From Paenibacillus taichungensis (GTDB lineage Bacteria; Bacillota; Bacilli; Paenibacillales; Paenibacillaceae), in the NCBI RefSeq assembly GCF_003287275.1, contig NZ_QEVW01000006.1:496001-560000 (forward strand): DNA of 64,000 nt, read 5' to 3'. The position numbers and the translations under genes are program-made. Below the pieces are notes generated by a model. That model was given only the letters and a program-made list of their open reading frames with translations. It was not told the DNA's origin and searched no databases. Of this stretch, positions 42,855 through 51,438 are shown piece by piece. Numbering within the stretch: the first letter of the stretch is position 1; each line of letters begins with the position of its first letter.

Positions 42855-43772
42855 TTGAGCAGTTCACTCTTTACCTTAACACTGATTTTTATTGCTTTAC
42901 TGGTCATACATATCGTGTACAAAATCATTACGAAGCTTCAGCCGGACAAGGATTATTCGGGCATTGGCAACAAAATCAAAACCTGGTGGGGCATGTTGGT
43001 CATCTTCTGCCTCGCCACCCTCTTCAATCCGATTGTCTCCTTGATCTCTCTTATGGTACTCACCTTTTTCGCGCTGAAGGAGTACTTCTCCATGATCCGC
43101 AGCACCCGCAAAGCTGATCGTAGGTTGTTTCTATGGGCGTATCTGGCGATTCCGGTACAGTTCTACTGGATCTATATTGGATGGTATGGGATGTTTATCG
43201 TGTTTATTCCGCTATATGTCTTCCTGGTGTTGCCCCTGCCACGTCTGATTAATAAGGGCACAGTTGGCTTCCTTCGCAGTGTCAGCTCGACGCAATGGGG
43301 TTTGATGCTGATGGTATTTGGACTTAGTCATCTGGCCTACTTCCCGTTCGCAACACCGGAATATGGTTCAAAGCTTGTCCTGTTCCTGGTCGTGTTAACC
43401 CAGCTGAATGATGTGGTGCATTATCTGGCCTCGCTCTATCTGGGCAAACGTAAAGTGGTGCCCACGGCCAATCCTTTTTTGACATGGGAAGGGTTCGCCT
43501 GTGCATTCGTTATAACCACCGCTGCCTCTTATTTCATTCATCCTTACCTGACTCCGTTTGATGCACGTTTCGCGCTTTTCATCGGTGTGTTAATCGCTCT
43601 GGCTGGGTTCTTCGGAAGTCTGACGGTTTCTGTTCTGAAGCGGGATTTGTTAATCGGAGATGACAATAAGTTCGATGCGCTGAAAAAAAGCTACCTGAGC
43701 CGGGTCGACAGCCTGACGTACACCTCTCCGGTCATGTTCCACGTGGTGCGTTATTTCTTCGACTTTATGTAG
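42855..43772 (+). CDS. CdsA-like phosphatidate cytidylyltransferase family protein
   Basis: This 305-residue membrane protein of about eight helices starts at TTG 42855, six bases after AGGTGA. The C-terminal part GSLTVSVLKRDLLIGDDNK followed by YLSRVDSLTYTSPVMFH corresponds to the CdsA signature (S, P/LKR, KD, then DR and S). Some of the usual acidic and glycine residues are replaced. It resembles the YnbB branch, so it may be a second, specialised CDP-diacylglycerol synthase or an inactive relative. Confidence 0.75.
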   Translation: MSSSLFTLTLIFIALLVIHIVYKIITKLQPDKDYSGIGNKIKTWWGMLVIFCLATLFNPIVSLISLMVLTFFALKEYFSMIRSTRKADRRLFLWAYLAIPVQFYWIYIGWYGMFIVFIPLYVFLVLPLPRLINKGTVGFLRSVSSTQWGLMLMVFGLSHLAYFPFATPEYGSKLVLFLVVLTQLNDVVHYLASLYLGKRKVVPTANPFLTWEGFACAFVITTAASYFIHPYLTPFDARFALFIGVLIALAGFFGSLTVSVLKRDLLIGDDNKFDALKKSYLSRVDSLTYTSPVMFHVVRYFFDFM

Positions 43773-43845
43773 GAGCAGCAGTATCTGTTACAGATATGAG
43801 GTGCGGAAACGCTCAGTCGATAGAATAAAGTGAGAGCTCATAATA

Positions 43846-43870
43846 AAAAGCAGCCTTTACGGCTGCTTTT
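43846..43870 (+). terminator. Terminator after the CdsA-like gene
   Basis: AAAAGCAGCC pairs with GGCTGCTTTT around a five-base loop. It is usable in both directions. Confidence 0.88.
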
Positions 43871-43971
43871 ACTCATTTATGGGCGAAATGAAGGCGCATG
43901 TATAATGTGCCTATTTCATTTTCCATTTTTGAATCCACAGAAAAGACGGCACATAACTATGATTTGCCTGA

Positions 43972-44553
43972 TTATTTTAATTTAATTTCCTTCTCCGAGG
44001 TCACTTCTTTCCCCTCTTCATTGGTAAACACAAACGTCGCTTTGCCACGTTCACCCTTCATCTCATCCGAATAGATAAATCCGGAGAATTGCCCGTCACC
44101 ACTGATATAAAACCCTTCTTTTCCATTTGCGCCATGCTCGATCGCTTCTTTGTAGGAATTTACAATCGTTACCGTGTTGGACGTCCAGCGCATCTCGGAT
44201 AAAGCGTAGCCCTCAGGAATTTGTTTTATCGCAAAATCAAAGCTATTGCCCTCGGACGGCTTATCCGTCTGGTCAATGACGATCATGACCTGTCCTTCCG
44301 CATCAGCGGAGGATTCCGATTGGACCGAAGGTTTGCCTTCATTCACATTTTCGCTCGCCTGATTATTGTTATTCTTCGCCTCTATATTGGGAACGGAACT
44401 ATTTCCCGCTTCCTCTATGGGCTGCTTCGATTGTGGATAGGCGTGTTCCTGTACGGATTCGTTGTTGTTTTTCGCCCCACATGCACTGGTCAACAGCAAA
44501 ATACATAGCGCAGACACCCAGAGTATAGAATTATTTTTATTATTTTTCATCAT
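43972..44553 (-). CDS. Lipoprotein of unknown function
   Basis: This 193-residue protein has ATG 44551-44553 behind GGAGGGAGTTCCA. The lipoprotein signal ends LLLTSACG. A linker rich in Asn, Ser and Glu follows, then about 90 residues that look like a beta-sandwich (MIVIDQTDKPSEGNSFDFAI to EIKLK). I do not recognise the domain. It sits at the left edge of the accessory patch. Confidence 0.7.
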   Translation of the reverse strand: MMKNNKNNSILWVSALCILLLTSACGAKNNNESVQEHAYPQSKQPIEEAGNSSVPNIEAKNNNNQASENVNEGKPSVQSESSADAEGQVMIVIDQTDKPSEGNSFDFAIKQIPEGYALSEMRWTSNTVTIVNSYKEAIEHGANGKEGFYISGDGQFSGFIYSDEMKGERGKATFVFTNEEGKEVTSEKEIKLK

Positions 44554-44701
44554 TGGAACTCCCTCCATTGATCTAAAGTAACAAGCACGATGCATTCACC
44601 CAAAGAGAACTTTCCATTCAGCACTTCTATAGTAATTACTACACCATATCGTCTCACATTAAGCTCCATATTATGTAAATGAGTTATAAAACAGCTCGAT
44701 T

Positions 44702-44850
44702 ATTTCATCAATTGTGCGTGTTCACCAGAATGGATCAGGCGTAAAAAGGGGGCAAAGCAAGCGATCGGACGTTCCCGCGGAGTACGAAGCACCAAAATTC
44801 ATGCCGTAGTTGATGCACTTGGAAAACGGATGTTGAAGTTCCTGACTCTG
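44702..44850 (+). pseudogene. IS5-type transposase remnant, frameshifted
   Basis: From 44702 one frame reads IVRVHQNGSGVK. At the AAAAAGGGGG run (44743-44752) the match shifts to the next frame, which reads KKGAKQAIGRSRGVRSTKIH and then AVVDALGK. This is the conserved DDE-region block of IS5-family transposases (VHQDGAGAKK...QAIGRSRGG...TKIHAVVDALG in typical members). Only some 50 codons survive; the ends and inverted repeats are gone. The remaining 44860-45205 stretch is AT-rich with no gene I can support. Confidence 0.75.
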
Positions 44851-45205
44851 TCCAGGACTTTATTGGAAATTGTTGATTGTGATTTAGATAACATAAAGTT
44901 AACCATATTCATAAATAATGTTAATTTTATGTCATTCATCACTTAAATTGCTCTGATATAATTTCTGCTAGGTAGATAAAAGGGGAATAAATTGTTGAAA
45001 AATGAGCGACATCGAAAAATAAAGTAACAGCATCCCCCCCCATTTGATATACAGCAGGGAAGGATTACTCGCTGCATGGAAATAGCTTTTAGCACATGGT
45101 GATATAAAAAACGATGGAACAGGAGATTTTAATCCATACGGGGATTAACTCAGTTATCAAGCGAGTAACTTGCGAAAACATAATTTTATAGTAGGAGTGT
45201 GAGAT

Positions 45206-45808
45206 ATGAAAAAAACATTATTGGCTTGTATGATGATAATGCTGATGTTAGCATCAGCTTGTGGAAAGGTTGAAACGATTTCAAGTTCAAATACATCTAG
45301 TGAGCCAAAACCTGAAGCAAAGGAGTCTACCAGTCCAGCTAGTACCTCCGAGTATTGTTCGCAAGGACGTGAAAAATTGGATAGTGAAACTGAAAAATTT
45401 ATTTACGGAACTTGGAAAGTCAAGAAGCACCTTGGGTTTGCAAATTCTTATAATGATGCTTCTGAATATCCAACAGGGCAAAAATTTATTGGAGATGAAA
45501 TTGTAATCAAAAAAGACTTTTTTTCATCAAAAGGATTAAAAAACTATAGTAATTATCAATATGAGCTGAAGAATCCATTATATGAAATTACATCAACATG
45601 CGATAACGCTGACGCATTTTATAGACTATATAAAATAGATATGCCGGATCTGAATGCTAATGATTTAGTAAAAGCCATCGATATAAGTGATCCATCAACA
45701 AAGCTCAGTATACCTGTTAGCGTAAGTTTCTTTGTTGTTAATAACGATAGGCTGATCTTATTATCAGAGGCGACTATTTTTGAGCTTGAAAAACAGATGA
45801 CTAAATGA
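45206..45808 (+). CDS. Lipoprotein of unknown function, low GC
   Basis: This 200-residue protein has a signal ending MLASAC (Cys19). A Ser/Pro/Glu linker follows, then a soluble domain with two cysteines that may form a disulphide (EYCSQGR and TSTCDNADAF). It contains FIYGTWKVKKHLGFAN, a pattern also seen in small secreted proteins of unknown function in Firmicutes. Base use is clearly more AT-rich than that of its neighbours, suggesting acquisition. AGGAGTGTGAG precedes the ATG. Confidence 0.72.
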   Translation: MKKTLLACMMIMLMLASACGKVETISSSNTSSEPKPEAKESTSPASTSEYCSQGREKLDSETEKFIYGTWKVKKHLGFANSYNDASEYPTGQKFIGDEIVIKKDFFSSKGLKNYSNYQYELKNPLYEITSTCDNADAFYRLYKIDMPDLNANDLVKAIDISDPSTKLSIPVSVSFFVVNNDRLILLSEATIFELEKQMTK

Positions 45809-45842
45809 GTTTGCTTGTGGTAATAAATTCTGTGATAAAAGA

Positions 45843-45875
45843 AAGAAAGGTCAGCCATAAAGGCTGACCTTTCTT
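45843..45875 (+). terminator. Bidirectional terminator between the lipoprotein and lysozyme genes
   Basis: A 14-base-pair stem (AAGAAAGGTCAGCC with GGCTGACCTTTCTT) with a five-base loop. Confidence 0.9.
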
Positions 45876-45898
45876 GTTTGTGTTGTAAGACGATTGAA

Positions 45899-46474
45899 CT
45901 ATAGTGTATATACTGGATATTTATGAGTATAACCCGAGCCTTTACAGAATAATTCAGCTTCTTCATTTCTACGTCTTTGCAAACTTCTATCATATGAAAA
46001 TGCTTTACTTACTAGTTTAGAACAATTGTCAAGTTCCTGAGTTGAACGTGGCCCTTGGAAAGATGGGTAGATTAGCTTGTATGCAAGCAGAGCTACTACA
46101 TCATCGGTACTAAGTACCCCAGAGCCTGCATTAAAAGTAAGCGAAACAAGTGCATCAAACTGATTTTGTGAAAGGGACATACCTGCAGGAAGTGACACTT
46201 TATTTACGGATGATACAGCACTTGCAGTATCATTGGTGAAAAATGTATTTGCCTGAGACTGAGTAATTGGAGAAGTATAACTGAGTCCCAAAGATTTTGA
46301 TAGAGCGTCAGCTTGAGCTTGGGTTAAAGTTGTATTCGCTGTGTATGTTTTAGACTTTGTTATCAGATGTCCATATCCAACTGTTGGAAAGCCTTTTGGA
46401 TCGGCATAGAATTTTAAGTTAAGTCCCTCATGCCCTTTCATAAAAGTTGCTCCATTAGCGCTTAGATTTGCCAT
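45899..46474 (-). CDS. Phage-type lysozyme, GH24
   Basis: This 191-residue protein starts at ATG 46472-46474 behind AGGAG. Catalytic residues E16 (GHEG), D25 (FYADPKG) and T31 (TVGYGH) have exactly the spacing of the E-D-T triad of T4 lysozyme. The FDALVSLTFNAGSG block follows. It should cleave the MurNAc-GlcNAc bond of peptidoglycan. There is no signal peptide, no holin and no phage structural gene nearby. A lone endolysin next to an IS scrap and a broken sigma-like gene points to a decayed mobile element or a domesticated gene. Confidence 0.85.
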   Translation of the reverse strand: MANLSANGATFMKGHEGLNLKFYADPKGFPTVGYGHLITKSKTYTANTTLTQAQADALSKSLGLSYTSPITQSQANTFFTNDTASAVSSVNKVSLPAGMSLSQNQFDALVSLTFNAGSGVLSTDDVVALLAYKLIYPSFQGPRSTQELDNCSKLVSKAFSYDRSLQRRRNEEAELFCKGSGYTHKYPVYTL

Positions 46475-46625
46475 AATAATCACTCCTGAAATTATTTTTA
46501 ATAGAAGAACAATAAGGAGGAATCATAGCAAGAACAACCATTCCCAAGTTTTCTGCAATGCCGTATTGCCTTCACATATATATAAAGAGAAATGAGTCTC
46601 TTTTTTTACAACCACGCTCCAAATT

Positions 46626-46822
46626 TTATTTCAATTCACTAGTATCGAAAGTCTGTATCACCTCAATCATTTTGACATAGAGTTCCTGTCTTAAATCCTC
46701 TCGATGATCGGGGGCACTCGTCGCAAGGAAGCTTTGATCTTTGATATAAAAGATTCTAGGATATGTAATGTTGCCTCCTGATCGTGGTGTTGCTGTGCTT
46801 GTACTAAAAGTTCGACCAACAT
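46626..46822 (-). pseudogene. Frameshifted sigma-like helix-turn-helix-domain protein
   Basis: ATG 46820-46822 opens a frame MLVELLVQAQQHHDQEATLH that continues to FISKIKASLRR and then stops. In the next frame, HREDLRQELYVKMIEVIQTF continues the same pattern to a stop at 46626. Together they match the small region-2-like helical proteins of conjugative elements and sigma-O/RsoA-like systems. The shift lies near the GGGGG run (46710-46714). It is either a decayed gene or one read by frameshifting. Confidence 0.6.
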
Positions 46823-46826
46823 AAAA

Positions 46827-46907
46827 TCACCGCTTTACGTTTTTTTGTATTTCATTCTTCAAGGCATTAATGGCATCATCGCTTAGATAAGATATTTTTT
46901 TCGCCAT
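46827..46907 (-). CDS. Possible 26-residue protein upstream of the sigma-like pseudogene
   Basis: ATG 46905-46907 to TGA 46827-46829 reads MAKKISYLSDDAINALKNEI plus a short basic tail, and ends four bases before the sigma-like frame. The gene-like spacing suggests a short operon partner. No ribosome site precedes it, and its start coincides with the breakpoint against the DMT remnant. It could be a truncated gene. Confidence 0.3.
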   Translation of the reverse strand: MAKKISYLSDDAINALKNEIQKNVKR

Positions 46908-46911
46908 GTCA

Positions 46912-47100
46912 AATAGTGAACATTATCCGTTAAAAAGTTGTTTTGCCGCAGGTGGGGCAATCGGTGTTTTATCCGGCTGGCTACTTCTGGGCGAAGTCAT
47001 TCGGGATTACGCCTATATGGGCGGGCTATGCATATTCCTGGGGATCTTTCTGGTAAACTGGACTGGACGAGCAAATAATAAGGAAGTATTGATAAAATAA
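46912..47100 (+). pseudogene. 3' remnant of an EamA/DMT-family permease
   Basis: The frame through 47100 reads GGAIGVLSGWLLLGEVIRDY and then MGGLCIFLGIFLVNWTG. This is the last two helices of an EamA (drug/metabolite) transporter, where LLLGE and the GG-IF-G-FLV pattern are diagnostic. The first eight helices are absent; homology begins around 46920. A terminator follows, as expected for the original gene end. Confidence 0.7.
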
Positions 47101-47122
47101 AATATTCATGCCTGATTTTCGG

Positions 47123-47147
47123 CGATGCCCTGTGCATCGTTTTTTTA
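47123..47147 (+). terminator. Terminator of the former DMT permease gene
   Basis: CGATGC pairs with GCATCG around a five-base loop, followed by eight T residues. Confidence 0.85.
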
Positions 47148-47193
47148 TAATATCAACAAGGATAAACTTTACTGATATAAGGACGTGCGCCCA

Positions 47194-48240
47194 ATGATTT
47201 CTGCTGAACTGAAAGAACAATACTATCAGGCTCTGGTTGCCAAGGATTCGGAATACGAAGGTTTATTCTATGTAGGCGTCAAGACGACGGGTGTATTCTG
47301 CCGGCCTACATGCCCCGCGCGAAAGCCAAAGTTCGAAAACTGCGAATTCTATGAGACGGCGCAGCAGGCTTTGCTTGCTTCGTATCGCCCTTGCCAGCGC
47401 TGCCGCCCGTTATCTCATCCCAATCAGGTATCTGATGTGGTCCGCGTATTGGTGGAAGCCGTGGAGAACCATCCGGAGAAACGCTGGAAAGGCCAGGATT
47501 TCAAGGCATTATCCATCGACGAATCCACGGCCAGACGTCAGTTTAAGAAGCGATTTGGCATGACCTTTGTGGAGTATGCCCGTGCCCGTCGCATGGGACT
47601 GGCGCTGAAAAATATTCGCTCCGGTCGCACGGTCATTGATACCCAGCTGTCCACCGGTTACGAGTCCGGCAGCGGGTTCCGAGATGCCTTCTCGCGTATC
47701 ATGGGCGCAGCACCTACACAAGTAGATGAAGAACATGTCTTGAAGGCGTCCTGGATCGACACACGTCTCGGACCCATGATGGCTGTAGCGGATGAGAAAG
47801 CATTATATCTGCTTGAATTCGTGGATCGCAGAGGTCTGGAGCGTGAGGTGGAACGATTGCGCAAACGGACGAAGTCAGCCATTGTACCTGGAGTAACAGA
47901 GCCGATTCGTTCCATTGAACGGGAACTTGCGCAGTATTTTGAAGGCACGTTAACTGTATTCCATACCCCGTTGTTCTGGTTAGGAACACCATTCCAAAAG
48001 AGTGTATGGGAGCAATTGATTGCGATCCCGCCGGGCGAGACGAGGTCCTATCAGGATATCGCGAATGCACTGGGTAAACCCACAGCATGTCGAGCGGTAG
48101 CACAGGCCAACGGAGCCAATCAGCTGGCCATTGTTATTCCTTGTCACCGTGTGATCAATGCCAGTGGTGAACTGGGTGGATACGGAGGTGGCCTAACACG
48201 CAAAAACTGGCTTTTAACTCATGAGAAACAGGGGATCTGA
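47194..48240 (+). CDS. ada: Ada: methylphosphotriester sensor, AraC regulator and O6-methylguanine-DNA methyltransferase
   Basis: This 348-residue fusion has an N-terminal zinc domain with CRPTCPAR (acceptor Cys36) and CQRC. An AraC helix-turn-helix follows (about 85-180: FGMTFVEYARARRMGLAL). The C-terminal methyltransferase has the acceptor cysteine in IPCHRV. It repairs alkylated DNA irreversibly and, when methylated at Cys36, activates its regulon. The ATG at 47194 has AAGGA ten bases upstream; a GTG at 47185 abuts that site. Bacillus splits these functions into AdaA and AdaB, so the single-chain form is worth noting. Confidence 0.93.
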   Translation: MISAELKEQYYQALVAKDSEYEGLFYVGVKTTGVFCRPTCPARKPKFENCEFYETAQQALLASYRPCQRCRPLSHPNQVSDVVRVLVEAVENHPEKRWKGQDFKALSIDESTARRQFKKRFGMTFVEYARARRMGLALKNIRSGRTVIDTQLSTGYESGSGFRDAFSRIMGAAPTQVDEEHVLKASWIDTRLGPMMAVADEKALYLLEFVDRRGLEREVERLRKRTKSAIVPGVTEPIRSIERELAQYFEGTLTVFHTPLFWLGTPFQKSVWEQLIAIPPGETRSYQDIANALGKPTACRAVAQANGANQLAIVIPCHRVINASGELGGYGGGLTRKNWLLTHEKQGI

Positions 48241-48316
48241 GTAACCCAAGAGAGAAGAAAAGAACGGCAAGTGGTATGAAGAGGATTACAGCTATGTATC
48301 GGAGGAGATAAGTTTT

Positions 48317-49090
48317 ATGAGTACCCTACAAGAAAAGGCGTCGTTGTTCCACCAATTCCATGTCAAAGGCAATCCATTGATTCTGGTCAATGTATGGGAT
48401 GCCGGGAGTGCGCTGGCCATCCAATCTGCTGGAGCAACGGCAATCGCTACGGGCAGCTGGTCAGTCGCTGCTGCCCACGGTGAACAAGATGGCGAAGCGA
48501 TGCCATTCCGGCTGGTATTGGACAATCTGGCCCGGATTACAGCGAGCGTGAATTTGCCTGTAACGATCGATATTGAGGGAGGGTATGGCAGGTTTGCATC
48601 AGAAGTGAAGGAAACTGTGAGCCAAGTGATCCATCACGGTGCCGTGGGAATTAATATTGAGGATCAGCTCCCTTCTGGCGCAGGACTGTACGAAGTGGAG
48701 GATCAATGTCTGAGACTGTCGGCTGCCCGGGAAGCTGCGGATCAGTCAGGCATTCCATTATTTATTAACGCCCGCACAGATATCTTTTTGCAAAATGCAC
48801 CTGAACGCCACAATCACGCTCTCCTGGAAGAAGTACTGACTCGTTCCAAGGCTTATGCAGAAGCAGGGGCCAGTGGTCTGTTCGTTCCGGGTTTACAGAA
48901 TCAACAACTGATTCAGCAATTGTGTGAACGTTCGTCGCTTCCGGTCAACGTGATGGTCACATCCCATGAGCCTTCACCAAAACAACTTGCCGGGCTGGGT
49001 GTGGCACGCGTAAGCTATGGGCCTTATCCTTATCTGCAAGCGATGGAACACCTGAAAGAACTGGGGCAAAGTATTCTATCTGGAAACTAA
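48317..49090 (+). CDS. Isocitrate lyase/PEP-mutase family protein
   Basis: This 257-residue barrel has the family blocks NVWDAGSALAIQSAGATAIATGS, VTIDIEGGYG (metal-binding acidic residues) and INIEDQ, then INARTD. The KKCGH-type loop of true isocitrate lyases is absent. It belongs to the broad PEP mutase/oxaloacetate hydrolase-like group, making or breaking C-C or C-P bonds in small acids. GGAGGAGATAAG precedes the ATG. It lies 76 bases after ada, possibly on the same transcript. Confidence 0.85.
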   Translation: MSTLQEKASLFHQFHVKGNPLILVNVWDAGSALAIQSAGATAIATGSWSVAAAHGEQDGEAMPFRLVLDNLARITASVNLPVTIDIEGGYGRFASEVKETVSQVIHHGAVGINIEDQLPSGAGLYEVEDQCLRLSAAREAADQSGIPLFINARTDIFLQNAPERHNHALLEEVLTRSKAYAEAGASGLFVPGLQNQQLIQQLCERSSLPVNVMVTSHEPSPKQLAGLGVARVSYGPYPYLQAMEHLKELGQSILSGN

Positions 49091-49205
49091 CAAAAAGACG
49101 CACTTCTCATTTTTCATCAGAGGTAGGCATACTTTCTCATGATTTCGATAAAAGTGATTAATGTAAAGCGGTTATAAAATGATCATCAATGATGTGAATC
49201 CTCAA

Positions 49206-49232
49206 ACAGGTGCTAGAGTGCGCCTGTTTTTT
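49206..49232 (+). terminator. Terminator after the PEP-mutase-like gene
   Basis: ACAGGTGC pairs with GCGCCTGT (one wobble), followed by a run of T residues. Confidence 0.8.
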
Positions 49233-49296
49233 GATGCTTATCTTTTCACCTATGTATGTTATAATCACCACTACCCAACACTAACAGGAGGAAAAT

Positions 49297-49812
49297 ATGC
49301 TTAACGTTGAACAAAAGCTTGAAGTGCTGCAATCGTATCCCCAACTGCAACGCAAAGATGTTTCTCTCGGCCGTGTTAATTTTCACTACGAAGAAAGTGC
49401 GTACGAGAAAAAGATTGTTGCTCTCCATATTCATCCTAACGGTAACGGTTATATCTATGCAGGGCTGCTGCCCAACTATGAGACCGATGATAAAGGGTTC
49501 GTCAATATTCGTGATTATTCCGAAGCAGATCTACGCACACTGTTAGATGAAACAATTAAAGCGATGTCTCACAATCCCAATGCGGTAGAATCAAAAGAGC
49601 CAGAACAACAAGCAAAAGCTGCTCCTACATTAGCAACCTCTACTAGTGGCGGAACATGGATCGATGAGGATGGACATACACTTACTTTAAAATATGAAGA
49701 TGACATGTGGTATGTGTATTCCGGTGTTAATCTGGATATGGCTTTTGAATCTCGCAGCGAAGCTGGAGAGTATCTCAAAGAAGAAGGATTCAAACCACAA
49801 GCTCAGGCTTAA
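49297..49812 (+). CDS. Conserved unknown protein, two small domains
   Basis: This 171-residue cytosolic protein has an N-terminal part of about 95 residues (LNVEQKLEVLQSYPQLQRKD to LLDETIKAM). A Glu/Ala-rich hinge and a C-terminal part of about 55 residues (WIDEDGHTLTLKYEDDMWYV) follow. I do not recognise either domain. The C-terminal part has a YSGVNLDMAFESRSEAGEYL pattern that looks like a nucleic-acid or ligand-binding small fold, but this is a guess. GGAGGAAAAT precedes the ATG. Confidence 0.7.
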   Translation: MLNVEQKLEVLQSYPQLQRKDVSLGRVNFHYEESAYEKKIVALHIHPNGNGYIYAGLLPNYETDDKGFVNIRDYSEADLRTLLDETIKAMSHNPNAVESKEPEQQAKAAPTLATSTSGGTWIDEDGHTLTLKYEDDMWYVYSGVNLDMAFESRSEAGEYLKEEGFKPQAQA

Positions 49813-49824
49813 CTCATACAATAA

Positions 49825-49859
49825 AACACGAGGCGTGTATGTACGCACTCGTGTTTTTC
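49825..49859 (+). terminator. Bidirectional terminator between the unknown-protein and ABC permease genes
   Basis: AAACACGAG pairs with CTCGTGTTT with an inner CG pair, followed by T residues. Confidence 0.8.
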
Positions 49860-49867
49860 TGATCTGA

Positions 49868-50566
49868 TCAGTCTTTTCTGCCTTTCATTGTAAGCGGCGC
49901 ATTCTTCATCATGGGGTACGTGCTCAGAAGCAAAGCACCTCCAAGGACCCCCAGAGTGGTGAACAATGCGATGAGATTGACATTCGTAAACCACTGGACC
50001 CACATGCTCATGTCTGATAGAACAATTACCAGCGTGACGATTAAGCTAACCCCAAAAAACAGGACGAAAAAATTGCGCATCCCCAATCTAATCCAACAAA
50101 CAGTTGAGAAGATGGATAACCCCAGCACCAGAAAACCAATCATCAGATCGATCCACAAATAGGAGAAAAATTGATATTGGCTTGAGTACAGCATGCCTGG
50201 TTGATAAAAGGTTACGCCAAGCGTTCCATATTCATGGAGAAGATGCATAATGAAATAGATGACATTCAGTATCGTAATTGTTCCTACGACCATCCATACT
50301 GAAACGATATAGAAGGATTTCATAAACTGTATTCGTGTACTACCCATACCTATCGCAACCGGAAACAATGTGATGATGCCCGCGACCGCAAAAGCACAGA
50401 TTCCTCCGTACATTGGACCAAATAGTTGAGTCGTATACGTCACATCGAAGATGAATCCAATGGCCAAATAAACAACTGTAAGCATGAGTGTAATTGACGA
50501 GAAAATCATTAAATACCAGCGCATATCGTCCAGAATCAGCCGATTCGTACCTTTCACCGAGTTCAT
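49868..50566 (-). CDS. ABC-2-type transporter membrane subunit
   Basis: This 232-residue protein with six predicted helices is the last gene of a GntR-ATPase-permease operon. It overlaps the ATPase gene by four bases. The layout matches the YtrA-YtrB-YtrC kind of operon, which responds to cell-wall antibiotics in Bacillus. The transported substrate is unknown. Confidence 0.8.
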   Translation of the reverse strand: MNSVKGTNRLILDDMRWYLMIFSSITLMLTVVYLAIGFIFDVTYTTQLFGPMYGGICAFAVAGIITLFPVAIGMGSTRIQFMKSFYIVSVWMVVGTITILNVIYFIMHLLHEYGTLGVTFYQPGMLYSSQYQFFSYLWIDLMIGFLVLGLSIFSTVCWIRLGMRNFFVLFFGVSLIVTLVIVLSDMSMWVQWFTNVNLIALFTTLGVLGGALLLSTYPMMKNAPLTMKGRKD

Positions 50567-51438
50567 CGCTTAATCCCCTCCTGATTACGCGTCCTGTTGA
50601 CCAAATAATCCTGTAATGTTGCCTTTTCAATGGAAAGCCCCTGTGTATGAGCGATGTCCTTCCACGTTTTCGAGTATGGCTCATCAATCATCACTTTCAA
50701 GGTAGATCCCATCTGGGAAGATTCTATGACCTTCACATCTGCAGTGACTCGATTAATATCTTCCATTCTCCCTGTTAGAAGAACTCCTTTTTCGCGCATC
50801 TCTTCCATCGGTTGGTTAAACAACACTTCCCCGGCTTGCAGAACGATGAGGGACTCACATAAAGGCTGAATCTCCTCAATATGATGGCTTGATATTAGAA
50901 TTAGACGCGGATTATCTTCATAAGTCTCCAATAAAGTATTGTAGAAATATTTACGTTTCTCAGCATCAAGTCCATTGGTGGGCTCATCAAGAATCGTTAC
51001 TCTTGCGTTACTGGCAAGACCCAATATCATCTGAGCGGCAGTCTTCATGCCTTTTGAGAATTTGGTGATCTTCTTTTTCACTGGTAGTTCGAACATGTCG
51101 ATTAGTTGCTCAGCGAGAGCCTGATTCCACTGAGGATGGAAGTATTGACCGAATCGAACCATGTCGTTGATCGTCCAATTTCTACCCAGGGGATGGTTCT
51201 CCTGGATATAACACAGGTTCTCTTGTGCGGCCAAATTATTGTATGGATCCTGGCCCATCACTTGGATGGTTCCAGCATCAGGTCGGTTATGGCCCGCGAG
51301 TAGACTCATCAAAGTCGTTTTGCCGGCACCGTTTCTTCCCCACATTGCACTAATGATCGGCTCACTCTCATGTAAAGTCACGTTTTTTAGCACCGGCGTC
51401 TGTTGATAGCTGTAGGTCACCTGCTCGATCTGAATCAT
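50563..51438 (-). CDS. ABC transporter ATP-binding protein (YtrB-like)
   Basis: This 291-residue ATPase has Walker A GRNGAGKTT (about residues 34-42), the Q-loop YIQENHP, the signature FSKGMKTAAQ (a variant of LSGGQ with FSKGM, normal for this subfamily), Walker B VTILDEPTNGLD and the switch histidine in ISSHHIEE. It pairs with the downstream permease. It overlaps the GntR gene by four bases (ATGA). Confidence 0.92.
   Translation of the reverse strand: MIQIEQVTYSYQQTPVLKNVTLHESEPIISAMWGRNGAGKTTLMSLLAGHNRPDAGTIQVMGQDPYNNLAAQENLCYIQENHPLGRNWTINDMVRFGQYFHPQWNQALAEQLIDMFELPVKKKITKFSKGMKTAAQMILGLASNARVTILDEPTNGLDAEKRKYFYNTLLETYEDNPRLILISSHHIEEIQPLCESLIVLQAGEVLFNQPMEEMREKGVLLTGRMEDINRVTADVKVIESSQMGSTLKVMIDEPYSKTWKDIAHTQGLSIEKATLQDYLVNRTRNQEGIKR

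Noticed and set aside
45843-46483. Prophage around the GH24 lysozyme
   Set aside because: No integrase, capsid, tail, holin or attachment site is visible on either side. A complete prophage is excluded within the window.
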